A stretch of 64,000 nucleotides of DNA, from the NCBI GenBank assembly GCA_910578515.1, contig CAJTQR010000001.1, positions 868,001 to 932,000 on the forward strand, given 5' to 3'. Made by a program: the position numbers and the translations under genes. The notes under the pieces were generated by a model that made no database searches, was not told where the DNA came from, and saw only the letters and a list, made by a program, of their open reading frames with translations. This document shows positions 1-9,274 of the stretch, piece by piece. Origin of the DNA: an uncultured Duncaniella sp. Its GTDB lineage: Bacteria; Bacteroidota; Bacteroidia; Bacteroidales; Muribaculaceae. Position 1 is the stretch's first letter; every line of letters starts with the position of its first letter.

Positions 1-2319
1 GAAATCATCCTTCTGCAATTCCTTTCTAAGCCCGGCATCAAAATTTGCACGGATTCTCTCCTTGTTGAGCATTGAAGCGTCACCGGAGGTATATTTCATC
101 ACTCTCAACGTGTTTCCATCAGATTGCAAAGTCTCGCCCAGATAATTTACCGTATCGGCGAACGCAGAAAAAACTACAATTTTACGTTTAGGGTCATGAG
201 AACGATGCTCTGTGAGTAATCTGCGGAACTCATCGAGTTTGGGGTCAAATTTAATTTTATCATCATTCCCAAACCATTCTTCGTGAATCTTTTTCAGTAA
301 TGCAATATCAGATTCAACATCCGAAATAAAATCATCAGAGATGAATTTACGCGGAATAGTAAAGAGACCTTTTTGTTCGTATAACTCAAAGGCATCATAA
401 ATCTCCTTAACGCCATCATCAGTAATTTCATAGAAATCCTCAACATCAGGGAGACCACCCTTTTTGAATACAGGAATTTCTCCTGATTTATCAATCCATG
501 TCAGCAGATTCTCAGCGGATTTAATCATAAATCCTAAGGACTGTCGAAACGCATATACAGAACTTTCAAAGCGTTGCACCAACAATTTACGCATAAAAGA
601 TGACACATTCTGCTGACGTCCTATTAACATGCGGTACTCAACACCTGTACGATTCTCCAGATACTCTGTAAGTTCTTCAATCTTTTCAGGTATAGCATAA
701 GAAATCGGCTTGTATCGTGCAGACCTAAAACGAATCAAACCATCATTCTTTGGTTCATCTTCTGCTATAAGGTCAAGTGTGCGTTTGTATAAACTCAGCT
801 GTTTTTCAGAGAGTTCATAATTCAGTTCTTTCGGGTCGTCCGGTATGACAGGTTTAATGCCTTGCAACTTCAAGTCTTCCTCGTAGGCCGGAATCTCCAT
901 CAAATCTATTCTGGAACGGCGTACCACAAGCGGATTGATTATAGAACGAATGCTTGACGCAATACGCTCAGCCTCGGTTTTAACCTCATCATCAGTTATA
1001 CGCTTCTCTCGCTTTGCTTTTTCCATTTCCTTATATGTGGCAATAAGTTCACGGAAGGACTCGCCTAAATTCTCAACCGTTTTAAGTGTTGATTTATTAG
1101 GAATTTGGAATAACTTTAACAATGAGTATATATCATTCGGACGATTATTGAATGGAGTCGCAGTTAATAGCACCACCTTATTGTTACTGCATAAATCATG
1201 TAGTAGAGAATAGTCTTTTATATACTCATTTCTGAAACGATGCGCCTCATCAATGATTATCAAGAATTGTTCGTTTGAACGGGCAATTTCTTTGAAATGA
1301 GTTAAAGCTGATTCTATCTTACCCGCACTGAATACAGATGCATTGAAACCAAACTCATCTTTATACACCTCCCATTGTCTAACAAGATGCGGAGGGGCAA
1401 CGACTATTGTTCTTAATCGGAGATTACGAGCTATAGTTGAGGCAATGACTGATTTTCCAAGTCCAACAACATCTGCAATTATGACACCATTATGATTGTC
1501 AATGGCGTTAAGAGCAAGCTGGACAGCATCCGTTTGATATTTAAGATTTGAATATCTTCCTTCTGTGATGTCGTGCGGCGTCAGTATATTTTCTTTTGAA
1601 GGAATATTAAAGTACTCATGAAGTACACGAATATACATCAGATATGGCGAATACAACTTCTCGTACCAGATATGTTTTATAACTTTTTCCTCCCATTCAG
1701 GAATTGTATCTGTGTCTATTACTGGAACTGCACTCAACCACAATTCTTCAAAGATTAATTTGGCATCTATATGGTGTTGTTTATCTTTGAACCTTGCATT
1801 TATCTCAACGCGCCCTTCCAAGCCTTGATATGACAAGTTGCTGGAGCCTGTTATTACATTTCCCGGATCCTCGCCGTTCTCGTTAAAATCAGAACCAAAA
1901 TCAAAAATATACATTTTTGCATGACATGGCTCCTCTGTTTTTCTAATTTCAAGTGAACCGTCCTTGATTTTATTGTAAAATAGAGTGAACGATTTTTGTT
2001 TATCATCACTATCCAAGAAATCAGAATTATTGAAGAGATGTACGAATTGCTGATAATATTGCTCTCTGAGTTGGCCTAACGTAAGAGTATTGCTTGAAAG
2101 GTTGTTTATAACCTGTATGCTCTTGGCTATATTTGTATCTACATCTAATCCAACCAAGATTCTTAACTTCTTATCAGACAACCCTTGTGATAGCAAATGA
2201 TAGCCGGAGAAGAAAAAATAACCCACGAGTATGTCAACGGCATCCGTTTTAGGCAGGATTCCGTTGACTATCTCAGACATCAATTTGTCCTTATTAGTAA
2301 TAAACGAGTTTTGGCTCAT
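1..2319 (-). CDS. PLD-domain plus SNF2-like DEAD/DEAH helicase, 3' end cut by window edge
   Basis: An open frame of 773 codons starts at 2319 and runs off the window. The N-terminal part has a phospholipase D-type HKD motif (HAKMYIFD near residue 132, followed by GSSNLS). A superfamily 2 helicase core follows: Walker A ADVVGLGKS near residue 280, DEAH box IIIDEAHRFRN near 353 and motif III LLTATPF. The sequence ends just after the start of the C-terminal helicase lobe (RKIVVFSAF). PLD-SNF2 fusions are often annotated as helicase-related proteins and occur near restriction or phage-defence genes. A defence cargo of the mobile element is plausible but not shown. A gap of 249 bases separates it from the mobilization genes. 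Confidence 0.85.
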   Translation of the reverse strand, partial: MSQNSFITNKDKLMSEIVNGILPKTDAVDILVGYFFFSGYHLLSQGLSDKKLRILVGLDVDTNIAKSIQVINNLSSNTLTLGQLREQYYQQFVHLFNNSDFLDSDDKQKSFTLFYNKIKDGSLEIRKTEEPCHAKMYIFDFGSDFNENGEDPGNVITGSSNLSYQGLEGRVEINARFKDKQHHIDAKLIFEELWLSAVPVIDTDTIPEWEEKVIKHIWYEKLYSPYLMYIRVLHEYFNIPSKENILTPHDITEGRYSNLKYQTDAVQLALNAIDNHNGVIIADVVGLGKSVIASTIARNLRLRTIVVAPPHLVRQWEVYKDEFGFNASVFSAGKIESALTHFKEIARSNEQFLIIIDEAHRFRNEYIKDYSLLHDLCSNNKVVLLTATPFNNRPNDIYSLLKLFQIPNKSTLKTVENLGESFRELIATYKEMEKAKREKRITDDEVKTEAERIASSIRSIINPLVVRRSRIDLMEIPAYEEDLKLQGIKPVIPDDPKELNYELSEKQLSLYKRTLDLIAEDEPKNDGLIRFRSARYKPISYAIPEKIEELTEYLENRTGVEYRMLIGRQQNVSSFMRKLLVQRFESSVYAFRQSLGFMIKSAENLLTWIDKSGEIPVFKKGGLPDVEDFYEITDDGVKEIYDAFELYEQKGLFTIPRKFISDDFISDVESDIALLKKIHEEWFGNDDKIKFDPKLDEFRRLLTEHRSHDPKRKIVVFSAFADTVNYLGETLQSDGNTLRVMKYTSGDASMLNKERIRANFDAGLRKELQKDDF

Positions 2320-2568
2320 AATAAAAAAACAAAACCCGATGCAGCGGTCTGAAGATGGCCTAAGGAATCTATGCTTCGGGTATCCATGTTAATTGTAGGC
2401 GATGTTGCCTGTGGGTTAATTCGTTTTTGCCATTTTCAGATAGACGTTACTATTCCTTTTACAAAATTACACATTTTATTTGAGGGAGACAAGACGTTGA
2501 GGGAGAAAAAAGTAGCTCTACACGGGGCAAATACTGGATTTGTCGGGTGTGGAGCTACGATGTGGGGA

Positions 2569-3255
2569 TTATTCCGCCGGAGAGTAGAGGCGTTTCATGC
2601 GGGCGAGGGAGTGGGCGTGGCGGAGGGAGTCGCGGTAGGCTATGTCTTGTTGCCAACGACCGGTCTGCCAGTCGTGGTATTGCTTGGGGAAGTTCTCGCG
2701 GTAGAATTGTCCGAAAGCGATGGCTTCGGCATTATCCTCATACCAGCGGTTGAGTTGCCCGCTACGGTTCTCATAATCACGCCTTGTGTCGGATGCCGAG
2801 CGCAACACAAGTATGCTACTCATTATGCAGATGCCGACAACCAAGCCTACAATTCCGAATGTGGGAAGGTGTAGCCGGAATACATCGGTCCAGCTCTTGA
2901 AGTTGTTGTCGAGTCGCTTGCGGTCATCATCGGAAAGGGTTGCTTCAATGGCTGTCGGGATTGAGTCGAGTTGCCGTTCCAACCGGTCATGGAAGATGGC
3001 ACGGGTCGTCGCCTCGTCCCTAAGCATCGTGCGGATTTCATAGGAGTGACCAAAGTCTTTCATGGTGCCGTCTTCGTCAAGCAGTGCCTCAAACACAGCT
3101 CCGGCAAGTTCCTCGCTCGATTTGGCAGAGGCCTCAAAGCATCGGGTGGCATCCTCGAAGCGTGAAACGAGTTCTGCGAGATTGGCAACATCTTTCTTAT
3201 CAGGTACTTCAGGCACGTTTGCCGAAGACGGTACATTGTCAAATGGATTGCTCAT
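2569..3255 (-). CDS. Mobilization-operon membrane protein of unknown function
   Basis: A 228-residue protein that I do not recognise as a named family. The first 130 residues are acidic and helical. One hydrophobic membrane segment lies at about residues 133-152 (FGIVGLVVGICIMSSILVL), and a charged C-terminal tail rich in Trp, Tyr and Arg follows. Its start overlaps the end of the MobC gene by 17 bases, so it is translated with the mobilization genes. A single-pass protein in this position could link the relaxosome to the membrane or to a helper coupling protein. That role is inferred from position only. Confidence 0.75.
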   Translation of the reverse strand: MSNPFDNVPSSANVPEVPDKKDVANLAELVSRFEDATRCFEASAKSSEELAGAVFEALLDEDGTMKDFGHSYEIRTMLRDEATTRAIFHDRLERQLDSIPTAIEATLSDDDRKRLDNNFKSWTDVFRLHLPTFGIVGLVVGICIMSSILVLRSASDTRRDYENRSGQLNRWYEDNAEAIAFGQFYRENFPKQYHDWQTGRWQQDIAYRDSLRHAHSLARMKRLYSPAE

Positions 3256-3616
3256 AGTCGTTATTGTTTGTGAGTGATTGTTTTGCTTTTAAGAGTTCGG
3301 CCGCTATGTATTTCAGTGCGTCAATCGCCCATTGGTCGCATTGCTTCTGAGTGTTGACGTGGCGTGCTATCTGGTTGAGATTGTTCTTCATGCCGATGAT
3401 GTCGCGGAGCCACTGGCGCGTTTCCGGTGAACGGTCAGGTATCTTGCGCCGCATAACAATCAGTCGGCAAAGGTGGCTCAATTTTACACCCCGCTCATTC
3501 GCTTTCGCCTCCAGTGTCTCGCGCTCGGTGTGTGACAGACGGAACGTTATGCGTTCCGATAGGTTCTCAACGGGATTGCGCTTGTTTCGTTGCAAGGCAG
3601 ACGGTTGTTTTTTCAT
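3239..3616 (-). CDS. mobC: MobC-like relaxosome accessory protein
   Basis: A 125-residue basic protein resembling the bacterial mobilization (MobC) family: ISERITFRLSHTERE-type ribbon-helix-helix start, then a helical part with the recognisable stretch MKNNLNQIARHVN at about residue 75. MobC proteins bind oriT and help the relaxase open the strand at nic. The gene lies 18 bases downstream of the relaxase and overlaps the following membrane-protein gene, so relaxase, mobC and membrane protein form one transcription unit. In many plasmids mobC precedes the relaxase, whereas here it follows. Confidence 0.8.
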   Translation of the reverse strand: MKKQPSALQRNKRNPVENLSERITFRLSHTERETLEAKANERGVKLSHLCRLIVMRRKIPDRSPETRQWLRDIIGMKNNLNQIARHVNTQKQCDQWAIDALKYIAAELLKAKQSLTNNNDYEQSI

Positions 3617-3634
3617 ATTCTGAATTTTAGAGTT

Positions 3635-4648
3635 TTACATTTTGTAGCCGTTCCGGCGTTTCCATTCATCGTCAAGGTCATCGGAACTATGACTGTCACG
3701 AATCTCATGTTCGGCATTACGGGAACTGCCTGATGGCGCATCTTTTATTCCCGAATTATGCTTTGACTTAGAGGGAGAATAAGTTGGCTGAGATTGCTTT
3801 GAGGGAGAAGAAGCCCAAACAGTAGCAGGTAGAATACTCATATCAATGCCGAGGTCTTTCTGCAAACTGTACTGACGCTCTTTGCCGTCGGAGTCAACCA
3901 TCCTGACGCATAGCCCTTTCTTCGGGTCATGAGCCAGTGTCAACCCCTCGGATGCCAATGCTCCGATAAAATCCGGAGAGTCACGTGCGGCCTTTTCGAT
4001 AATATACTTCAACCTGGCTTTACGCTTTTTGGCTTCCTCTACGGCTCTTTTGCGGCGCATACGTTCATCAATCTGAGATTGAGAATCAGATGGTTTGTGC
4101 TGACGGTGTGTCCGTTCTTTCTTCCTCCGGCTCTTGGCTTCTTGATGAGCCTTCTCACGCTCGGTTGCTTTCTTTGGTGCTTCAAGTCCGTACCTCAATG
4201 CAATACACGCTGCTGCACGGTTGGCGTTCTTATTGATGAAGTTATCCCGAAAACGCTTGCCGTTGACATCGGTAGTTCGGATTACGATGTGATAATGCTC
4301 GTTATCCGTGTTGTCATGTCTGGCAACGATATACGGACATTCCGAAACATCATTTCCTCGCGCCGATAGTTCATCGAGAAAGTCACCGATGATAGTCCTC
4401 ACCTTGTCGCGTCCGTTATCAGGCATCGAGCGGAGCAGGGCTGTTTCTTCCGGTGTGAAAGAGATGATAATCGTATAGCATTGCGTCCTGTAATCATTAG
4501 CGGTGGCTATCCAATCGGCGGCTTGTTCAGCCGGAGTTGCCGATAAGTCAGTGAAGTTAGCCAATAGAATTGAGCCGTCCTTCCCATGATTTTGCGCATA
4601 GCTCAGACTGTGTGCAATGTCGGACGATTTTCCTACAACGGCATTCAT
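3635..4648 (-). CDS. Relaxase / mobilization nuclease
   Basis: A 337-residue DNA relaxase of the relaxase/mobilization nuclease domain family (PF03432 type). It would nick oriT, stay bound to the 5' end through a tyrosine, and lead the strand to the recipient. The N-terminal SLSYAQNHGK supplies a candidate catalytic Tyr at about residue 18. The metal-binding histidine motif HDNTDNEHYHIVI is at about residues 110-122. The C-terminal part is highly charged (KSRRKKERTHRQHK), with a Ser/Lys-rich tail. The gene starts just downstream of a cluster of inverted repeats that is a candidate oriT. Confidence 0.9.
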   Translation of the reverse strand: MNAVVGKSSDIAHSLSYAQNHGKDGSILLANFTDLSATPAEQAADWIATANDYRTQCYTIIISFTPEETALLRSMPDNGRDKVRTIIGDFLDELSARGNDVSECPYIVARHDNTDNEHYHIVIRTTDVNGKRFRDNFINKNANRAAACIALRYGLEAPKKATEREKAHQEAKSRRKKERTHRQHKPSDSQSQIDERMRRKRAVEEAKKRKARLKYIIEKAARDSPDFIGALASEGLTLAHDPKKGLCVRMVDSDGKERQYSLQKDLGIDMSILPATVWASSPSKQSQPTYSPSKSKHNSGIKDAPSGSSRNAEHEIRDSHSSDDLDDEWKRRNGYKM

Positions 4649-4659
4649 TTTATGGCTGA

Positions 4660-4800
4660 GTTAGCACGGTTCAAAACCGCAGGTTTCACAAACCGTCTGT
4701 CAGACAAATCGGGTCGAGGGGTTTCCCCTTGCAAGTGTGTTTTTTCGGGCCGGAGCGAAAGCGGAGTGTCTGACAAAAACACATCTTGCAGAGCCACGCG
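4660..4800. other. Candidate origin of transfer (oriT) with four inverted repeats
   Basis: This short non-coding stretch holds four inverted repeats in order: AAACC-GCA-GGTTT (4674-4686), GTCTG-T-CAGAC (4695-4705), AGGGG-TTT-CCCCT (4717-4729), and a larger pair, GCAAGTGTGTTTTT (4731-4744) against AAAAACACATCTTGC (4775-4789, one bulged base). It lies immediately upstream of the relaxase gene, the normal place for oriT in small mobilizable elements. The nic site cannot be fixed from sequence alone. Confidence 0.6.
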
Positions 4801-4823
4801 AATCCAAAAGAAATTCAAGCACC

Positions 4824-5888
4824 TCATAACTTCAATCCTCCATCCTTACGGTTGATTATCGCACTCTTTTTCTCACCGAGCATCGGGCGGTTGGAAACAT
4901 TTGGCTTCGGTTGGGATTGTCGGACAATCCGCTCATCGGCTTTTATGGATTGAGCGCGCTGCGCCTCCCGCCATTTCCGGTAGCTTCCCGGCACTTTTAG
5001 AGCATATTTCCCCAGCAAAGAACCATAGCCACGATACAGGTCTGAACGATTGATGGCGGTGCCTTTGATAGCATCATTTATAGCGGCGAACAGACGAGTT
5101 CCTGATTCCGATGCAGGAATAAAGCAACGTACTTCAAGAAAGTCGGGATTGGCTTTCAGATACTCGCAAGCCTCGCGGATACCTTTTCTGCCGTTGAGAA
5201 TGATATGGTAGCGACGAGCCATCACTGGATATACACCGTTACGTTCGACTGACTCCATAAGAGCCATGAAGTCGAGCGGATTTTCATACACCATGCACAC
5301 CTGGTCTTTCCGCCGTTCGCCAAATACAGTCATTCCCGGCTCTCCGATTTGTCGGAATGATTTGCCGTTGAATGCGATGAAGTTGTCCGAGTCTTCCCCG
5401 CAGCGGAATGCAATGACACGCTCCGAACCTTTGCCTTTGGCTTTCGGCAACGAACCTTCAAGGGAGAAGAGCCGAACAGTATTCATAGATAGCCCGATGC
5501 GGGTTATCATACATCCGATAGCGGTATCTTTTGGATGGCAGGTATCTGTAAAATCCCAAACAGGGCGGCTGATAGGAGAGTATGGAAATTGCGATGGCAA
5601 ATTTTCACGCTCCGAATATAGTTTTTCAACCATTTGCATTGCTCTCGAGAAGTCATCGCCGTCTGCAATATCATACTTTCGTGCAAAATCGGAGGCAGAA
5701 CCGAAAGAGTCCGGATTCTTGATAGCCCATTCATTACGGGCGGTGTTCACAGTCAGCTCACCACCGTCAGGCAATAGATAATGCCGGAGAGAGCGGCGTT
5801 GCGATAGGCAAACAAGACCGATAGCCATACAGACATCATCGGCAGGAATTATGGAGTCAAACTCCATCGCAGAGATAGGTTTATTCAT
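4824..5888 (-). CDS. Toprim/DUF3991-like primase-type protein of the mobile element
   Basis: I chose the ATG at 5888 (MNKPISAMEFDSI, 354 residues). The frame is open to 5963, but the upstream residues do not look like a conserved start. The protein resembles the DUF3991/Toprim-type proteins that accompany Bacteroidales mobilization genes and NBU 'prm' primase genes. It has an N-terminal region with RRSLRHYLLPDGGELTVN, then a Toprim-like part around DQVCMVYENPLDFMALM and RYHIILNGRKGIREA. Such proteins are thought to prime or process transferred DNA. It lies between the VapE helicase and oriT, in the same direction. The family assignment is moderately certain and the catalytic role is inferred. 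Confidence 0.7.
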   Translation of the reverse strand: MNKPISAMEFDSIIPADDVCMAIGLVCLSQRRSLRHYLLPDGGELTVNTARNEWAIKNPDSFGSASDFARKYDIADGDDFSRAMQMVEKLYSERENLPSQFPYSPISRPVWDFTDTCHPKDTAIGCMITRIGLSMNTVRLFSLEGSLPKAKGKGSERVIAFRCGEDSDNFIAFNGKSFRQIGEPGMTVFGERRKDQVCMVYENPLDFMALMESVERNGVYPVMARRYHIILNGRKGIREACEYLKANPDFLEVRCFIPASESGTRLFAAINDAIKGTAINRSDLYRGYGSLLGKYALKVPGSYRKWREAQRAQSIKADERIVRQSQPKPNVSNRPMLGEKKSAIINRKDGGLKL

Positions 5889-6046
5889 ATTCTTGTAAAG
5901 TTTGAGATTTATAATAGCCTGTCCCGAATGTCCCAATGACCCACGAAAATTTCCAAACGCCACAGAATATATTGATGCTCAACCATAATATTCTATTTCC
6001 CTTTTGTAAAGTTGATTGGAGTAAAGGGACATTTGGGTCGGTTGGG

Positions 6047-7825
6047 TCAGAATGGGCTGTCTTCAGTTTGACTGAAATCGAGTAGCGAGGGATTGACAGG
6101 TATATTGCACCGTACCCAGGGGCGTTTTACTCGTCCATCAGCACCGCAATAGTCCGGGTGCATACCCGGCAGTTTCTCCTTTTCCGAACGTTCCCAACCT
6201 GAGATATGCTCCATCAGTGAATTGATGTATTGCGATGAGTAGCGGTAAGATGTACGTATGGTGTCGTTTGGCAATTCCCGCTTGATCATCTTCGGCGAGA
6301 CTATCGACTGAGGTTCGGTTCCAATCTGCTTATATTGGTCCTCAAGATATGATGAAGAATCCACCGACCATTGTTGCCACTGCAAACGGCGAGACAAGGG
6401 CCAACCTGCGTATGCCGTCGGCACAGGACGATTGAGAAATGCCTCAATCTCCTCAAGCAGTTCATCGCCTGCGGCAGTGGTATATTCAGCCTGTCGTTGA
6501 TTTGCAGCGTCCTCCAATTCGGAAGGGAGATACAGCGGTTCATTGAGCGTGTAATAATGGCGAGCTTCGGCCCATAATTGCGGCACCTCGGCTTTCAGCT
6601 CATCAATCCAATCCGTAACCTCACCATTTCCTTTTATTGGGATTATCCACCAACGGCGGTTACCGTTGCAACTTTGAAGGAACTCCGTCTCGTTGGTAGT
6701 GGCTGCGAATACATTGCTTCTTGGAATAGACTCGCTCTTTCGGGCGTATGCCGGACGCACGTCATCGCGCACACGGCTGAGAAATGCTTTGGCTGCCTCG
6801 GCATCATGCGCACGCTTCATCCCGTTGAGTTCGGAAATCTCGACAATCCAAGCTCCGGTTATATCCTCGATTTTAGTCTTGTCATCATGCGCGAATGAGA
6901 ATGAATCGGAGAACCATTCACCGGCAATGATGCTGAGAAATGTACTCTTGCCGACACCCTGCGACCCGGTAAACGTAAGGATATGGTCGAATTTGCAACC
7001 GGGAGCAAATGCACGCGCCACGGCTCCAATCATCCATTTACGAGTCTGTGCACGTGTCAGAGGAGTGTCCTCGGCCCCGAGATAACGTATGACCACAGTG
7101 TCAATGCGCTCGACATAATCCCAACTGTCTGACATGATGAAATTCTGCACTGGATTGAAGCCACGCTCCTTTGAGGTTGTTTTCAACATCTCAAGGATGC
7201 GCGGTTGTGACAGTTGCAAACCATATTGATTTTCAAAATAGAGACATATTTTCCCAACTGATTCATCATCAATCCTATTGTCGCGCTCGTTGCAAAAGTC
7301 TAGACATTGCGTTATATCCCGTTTTGTAAAGCGGTCAAAACGGACTTTCGACAGTTTGGGGTCGTTAAGTAGAATCAGTTTGATATTCTGCCCGGTTTTC
7401 TCAATCTGGTTGTTATCGTTCAGGGTCAATTTCAACTCCCAGTCATCAGTATCATTTGCCTCATGTGTCCCGATGCCATGTATCAGATTCTTTCTTACGG
7501 CAACATCCTCACGGCAAAGTTTGAGCATCGCTTTGTAGGAGGGGAGACGCTTCATTGCAGTCCCATCCTTTGTGCTCGCATCAAGTTCTCCAAAACGATA
7601 ATGCCTGACAAGGTTGAACGCATTTCTTGGCACATCGCTGTCATTACACCATGCAACCTGCCTTTCGCTGTCAATGACAACAGTCATTTTTGTTTCACCG
7701 GCCAATGCGTATGTTCCCGGCTCATTAAGCGGAGCAAGACTTCTGGCAAGGAATTTCTCAATAGCCTCTGTGCAGGTGTAAGCACGGCAAAAGGCATCTT
7801 CCAAAGCATTTGCGCCGCTTCTCAT
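6047..7825 (-). CDS. VapE-type primase-helicase (virulence-associated E family)
   Basis: A 592-residue protein with the VapE ATPase domain (PF05272). Walker A FTGSQGVGKSTFL is at about residue 287, then ITGAWIVEISELNGMK (Walker B region), an arginine-rich stretch, AATTNETEFLQ and NRRWWIIPI. VapE proteins are superfamily 3-like helicases that replicate phage-satellite and integrative elements after excision. The first 200 residues are probably a divergent primase or adaptor region. Its start overlaps the end of the upstream HTH gene by four bases (ATGA), indicating translational coupling. Confidence 0.88.
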   Translation of the reverse strand: MRSGANALEDAFCRAYTCTEAIEKFLARSLAPLNEPGTYALAGETKMTVVIDSERQVAWCNDSDVPRNAFNLVRHYRFGELDASTKDGTAMKRLPSYKAMLKLCREDVAVRKNLIHGIGTHEANDTDDWELKLTLNDNNQIEKTGQNIKLILLNDPKLSKVRFDRFTKRDITQCLDFCNERDNRIDDESVGKICLYFENQYGLQLSQPRILEMLKTTSKERGFNPVQNFIMSDSWDYVERIDTVVIRYLGAEDTPLTRAQTRKWMIGAVARAFAPGCKFDHILTFTGSQGVGKSTFLSIIAGEWFSDSFSFAHDDKTKIEDITGAWIVEISELNGMKRAHDAEAAKAFLSRVRDDVRPAYARKSESIPRSNVFAATTNETEFLQSCNGNRRWWIIPIKGNGEVTDWIDELKAEVPQLWAEARHYYTLNEPLYLPSELEDAANQRQAEYTTAAGDELLEEIEAFLNRPVPTAYAGWPLSRRLQWQQWSVDSSSYLEDQYKQIGTEPQSIVSPKMIKRELPNDTIRTSYRYSSQYINSLMEHISGWERSEKEKLPGMHPDYCGADGRVKRPWVRCNIPVNPSLLDFSQTEDSPF

Positions 7826-8235
7826 AGCAACCTCCTTCCCCGCGCGCTATTGCGCATACCTTTGGTCATAGCCTCCATCTGTTCCTCGACGGAAGGTTGA
7901 CCAGTGCGGCGGTTATCGGTCAGCCATCGGCGAAGCTCCGAGGGTAGAAACAACAGATTCCGTCCGGGTTTATAACACGGTATGCGTCCTTCCTGCACCA
8001 GCGCGTATATCCGCGATGGTGACAGATGAAGAAGTTTGGACGCTTCGTCAACGCATATCATCTCCTCGTCCTTGGCGGAGGCTTTGAGGGAGAATATATG
8101 TTGCGATAGTTTATTGACGGTTTCGGTCAGGGCATCGACTTTCTCTTCAAGCCGTGCCACGTTCTGAGGCATAGCCTCGAATGTTGGTTCTTTAATCATA
8201 ATGGCGGAAGCGATTGGTTTTGAATCGCACCGCAA
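7822..8235 (-). CDS. Helix-turn-helix (excisionase/MerR-like) protein
   Basis: A 137-residue protein. A short coiled-coil region at residues 20-50 (ARLEEKVDALTETVNKL) is followed by a typical excisionase-type winged helix: VDEASKLLHLSPSRIYALVQ and then GRIPCYKPGRNLLFLPSELRRWL. Such proteins act as recombination directionality factors or regulators in integrative elements. It is the first gene of the replication/mobilization operon and overlaps vapE by four bases. Repeated AATAACC/GATAACC boxes lie just upstream. Confidence 0.82.
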   Translation of the reverse strand: MRCDSKPIASAIMIKEPTFEAMPQNVARLEEKVDALTETVNKLSQHIFSLKASAKDEEMICVDEASKLLHLSPSRIYALVQEGRIPCYKPGRNLLFLPSELRRWLTDNRRTGQPSVEEQMEAMTKGMRNSARGRRLL

Positions 8236-8254
8236 AGGTCTCCGGAGATGGGGC

Positions 8255-8299
8255 GGTTATCAAGTTATTGCGCTGATAACCTATGAATAACCAATAACC
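8255..8299. promoter_or_regulatory. Operator-like repeat cluster upstream of the HTH-vapE operon
   Basis: The 16-mer GGTTATCAAGTTATTG (8255-8270) is followed by GATAACC (8275-8281), AATAACC (8286-8292) and AATAACC (8293-8299), so the heptamer occurs in both orientations. The same 16-mer followed by AATAACC and GATAACC sits in front of the integrase gene. This fits a shared element regulator or recombination-factor binding site. Confidence 0.6.
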
Positions 8300-8302
8300 G
8301 AG

Positions 8303-9037
8303 CTATGCAAGCACTGGCAAATTCTCCGTATCAGGGAAAACGTATGGGACAAGCGGCTCAGGTGGATTAATCAACGGCAACACCTTGAAATTCTCGACAC
8401 GGAGTTTTGACGGGATATTACCAATATCATAACCGCTGAGGGTCATCGGAAAACTCTTTTTGAGAAACAGTGCCGTGGTCACACCCAATTTCTTCTGAGT
8501 TCCTGATAGGAGTCGTTTACTTACATTCCAACCGAAATGAAGCAGATCGTCAGATTTCAGATGTCTGTTGATGCTTGTTTCAACTGCCATATAATTCTCA
8601 TCGCCAGTCAACTCCTTTATATTATTATTGAGCAGAATCTCAATTTGAGCCGGAGTAAATATCTTATGGAAGGTCGCTTTAGTATAAGACGCAATTTCAG
8701 CCCATTGCTCCTCTTTCCTGCGTCTGTTTTCCTCCTCAGTTTGTCGGATAAGTTCGGCGTCATCCTTACTGATAGGTTCAGTAAGAGTTGAATCCGAGTT
8801 AATGTTAATGGATGGTGGTGCAGTAATAGTGTTTTGTGGTCTTGTATATCCATCAACAAGATATGCGATTAATCCAATAATGGATATAACGATAGTCAGA
8901 TTCATTATCAAACAGATAACTGATGAATCAGTAGTATTTATGATATAATACCTGAGGCAGAAAACGGCGCATATAAAAAGCGCAAGATTCGCTACGTTCC
9001 ATAACCGGATATTATTATGAGTAGTGTTCCCTTTCAT
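8303..9037 (-). CDS. Membrane protein of unknown function in the mobile element
   Basis: A 244-residue protein. Two membrane segments lie near the N terminus (about residues 14-34 and 41-61). A Pro/Asn-rich linker and a charged helical stretch (ELIRQTEEENRRRKEEQWAEI, about 95-115) lead into a soluble C-terminal domain. I recognise no family. It lies between the integrase and the HTH-vapE operon, with its own -7-like box TAATTTTG on the minus strand (9058-9065), 20 bases ahead of the ATG. Cargo, entry exclusion or membrane targeting are all possible; nothing decides between them. Confidence 0.65.
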   Translation of the reverse strand: MKGNTTHNNIRLWNVANLALFICAVFCLRYYIINTTDSSVICLIMNLTIVISIIGLIAYLVDGYTRPQNTITAPPSININSDSTLTEPISKDDAELIRQTEEENRRRKEEQWAEIASYTKATFHKIFTPAQIEILLNNNIKELTGDENYMAVETSINRHLKSDDLLHFGWNVSKRLLSGTQKKLGVTTALFLKKSFPMTLSGYDIGNIPSKLRVENFKVLPLINPPEPLVPYVFPDTENLPVLA

Positions 9038-9221
9038 TTGTATAGAGTTTTAGAAAGCAAAATTATTATGACCGGAGTGCTAAATAATAAATTCCGAACA
9101 GTTTTTTGTCCGACAAAATTATATTTCAAATTTCATCCTGACATTGAGTTTGGACAGGTTTATTGTATCGGAATAATCAAATGACACTGACCGATATAAT
9201 ATGCTATCCTATGAACATAAT

Positions 9222-9246
9222 AAAAGCCACCGTTTGGGGCGGTGGC
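9222..9246 (-). terminator. Intrinsic terminator of the integrase gene
   Basis: Read on the minus strand, a perfect GCCACCG/CGGTGGC stem with a seven-base loop is followed by TTTTA. It lies 29 bases beyond the integrase stop codon. Confidence 0.8.
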
Positions 9247-9274
9247 TCGTAATGAGTGGCTGAAAAGGTGACGA

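Noticed and set aside
2338..2348. CGATGCAGCGG shared with 52983-52993 as a possible element end
   Set aside because: An 11-base match between distant unrelated regions is expected by chance and is not accompanied by longer similarity.
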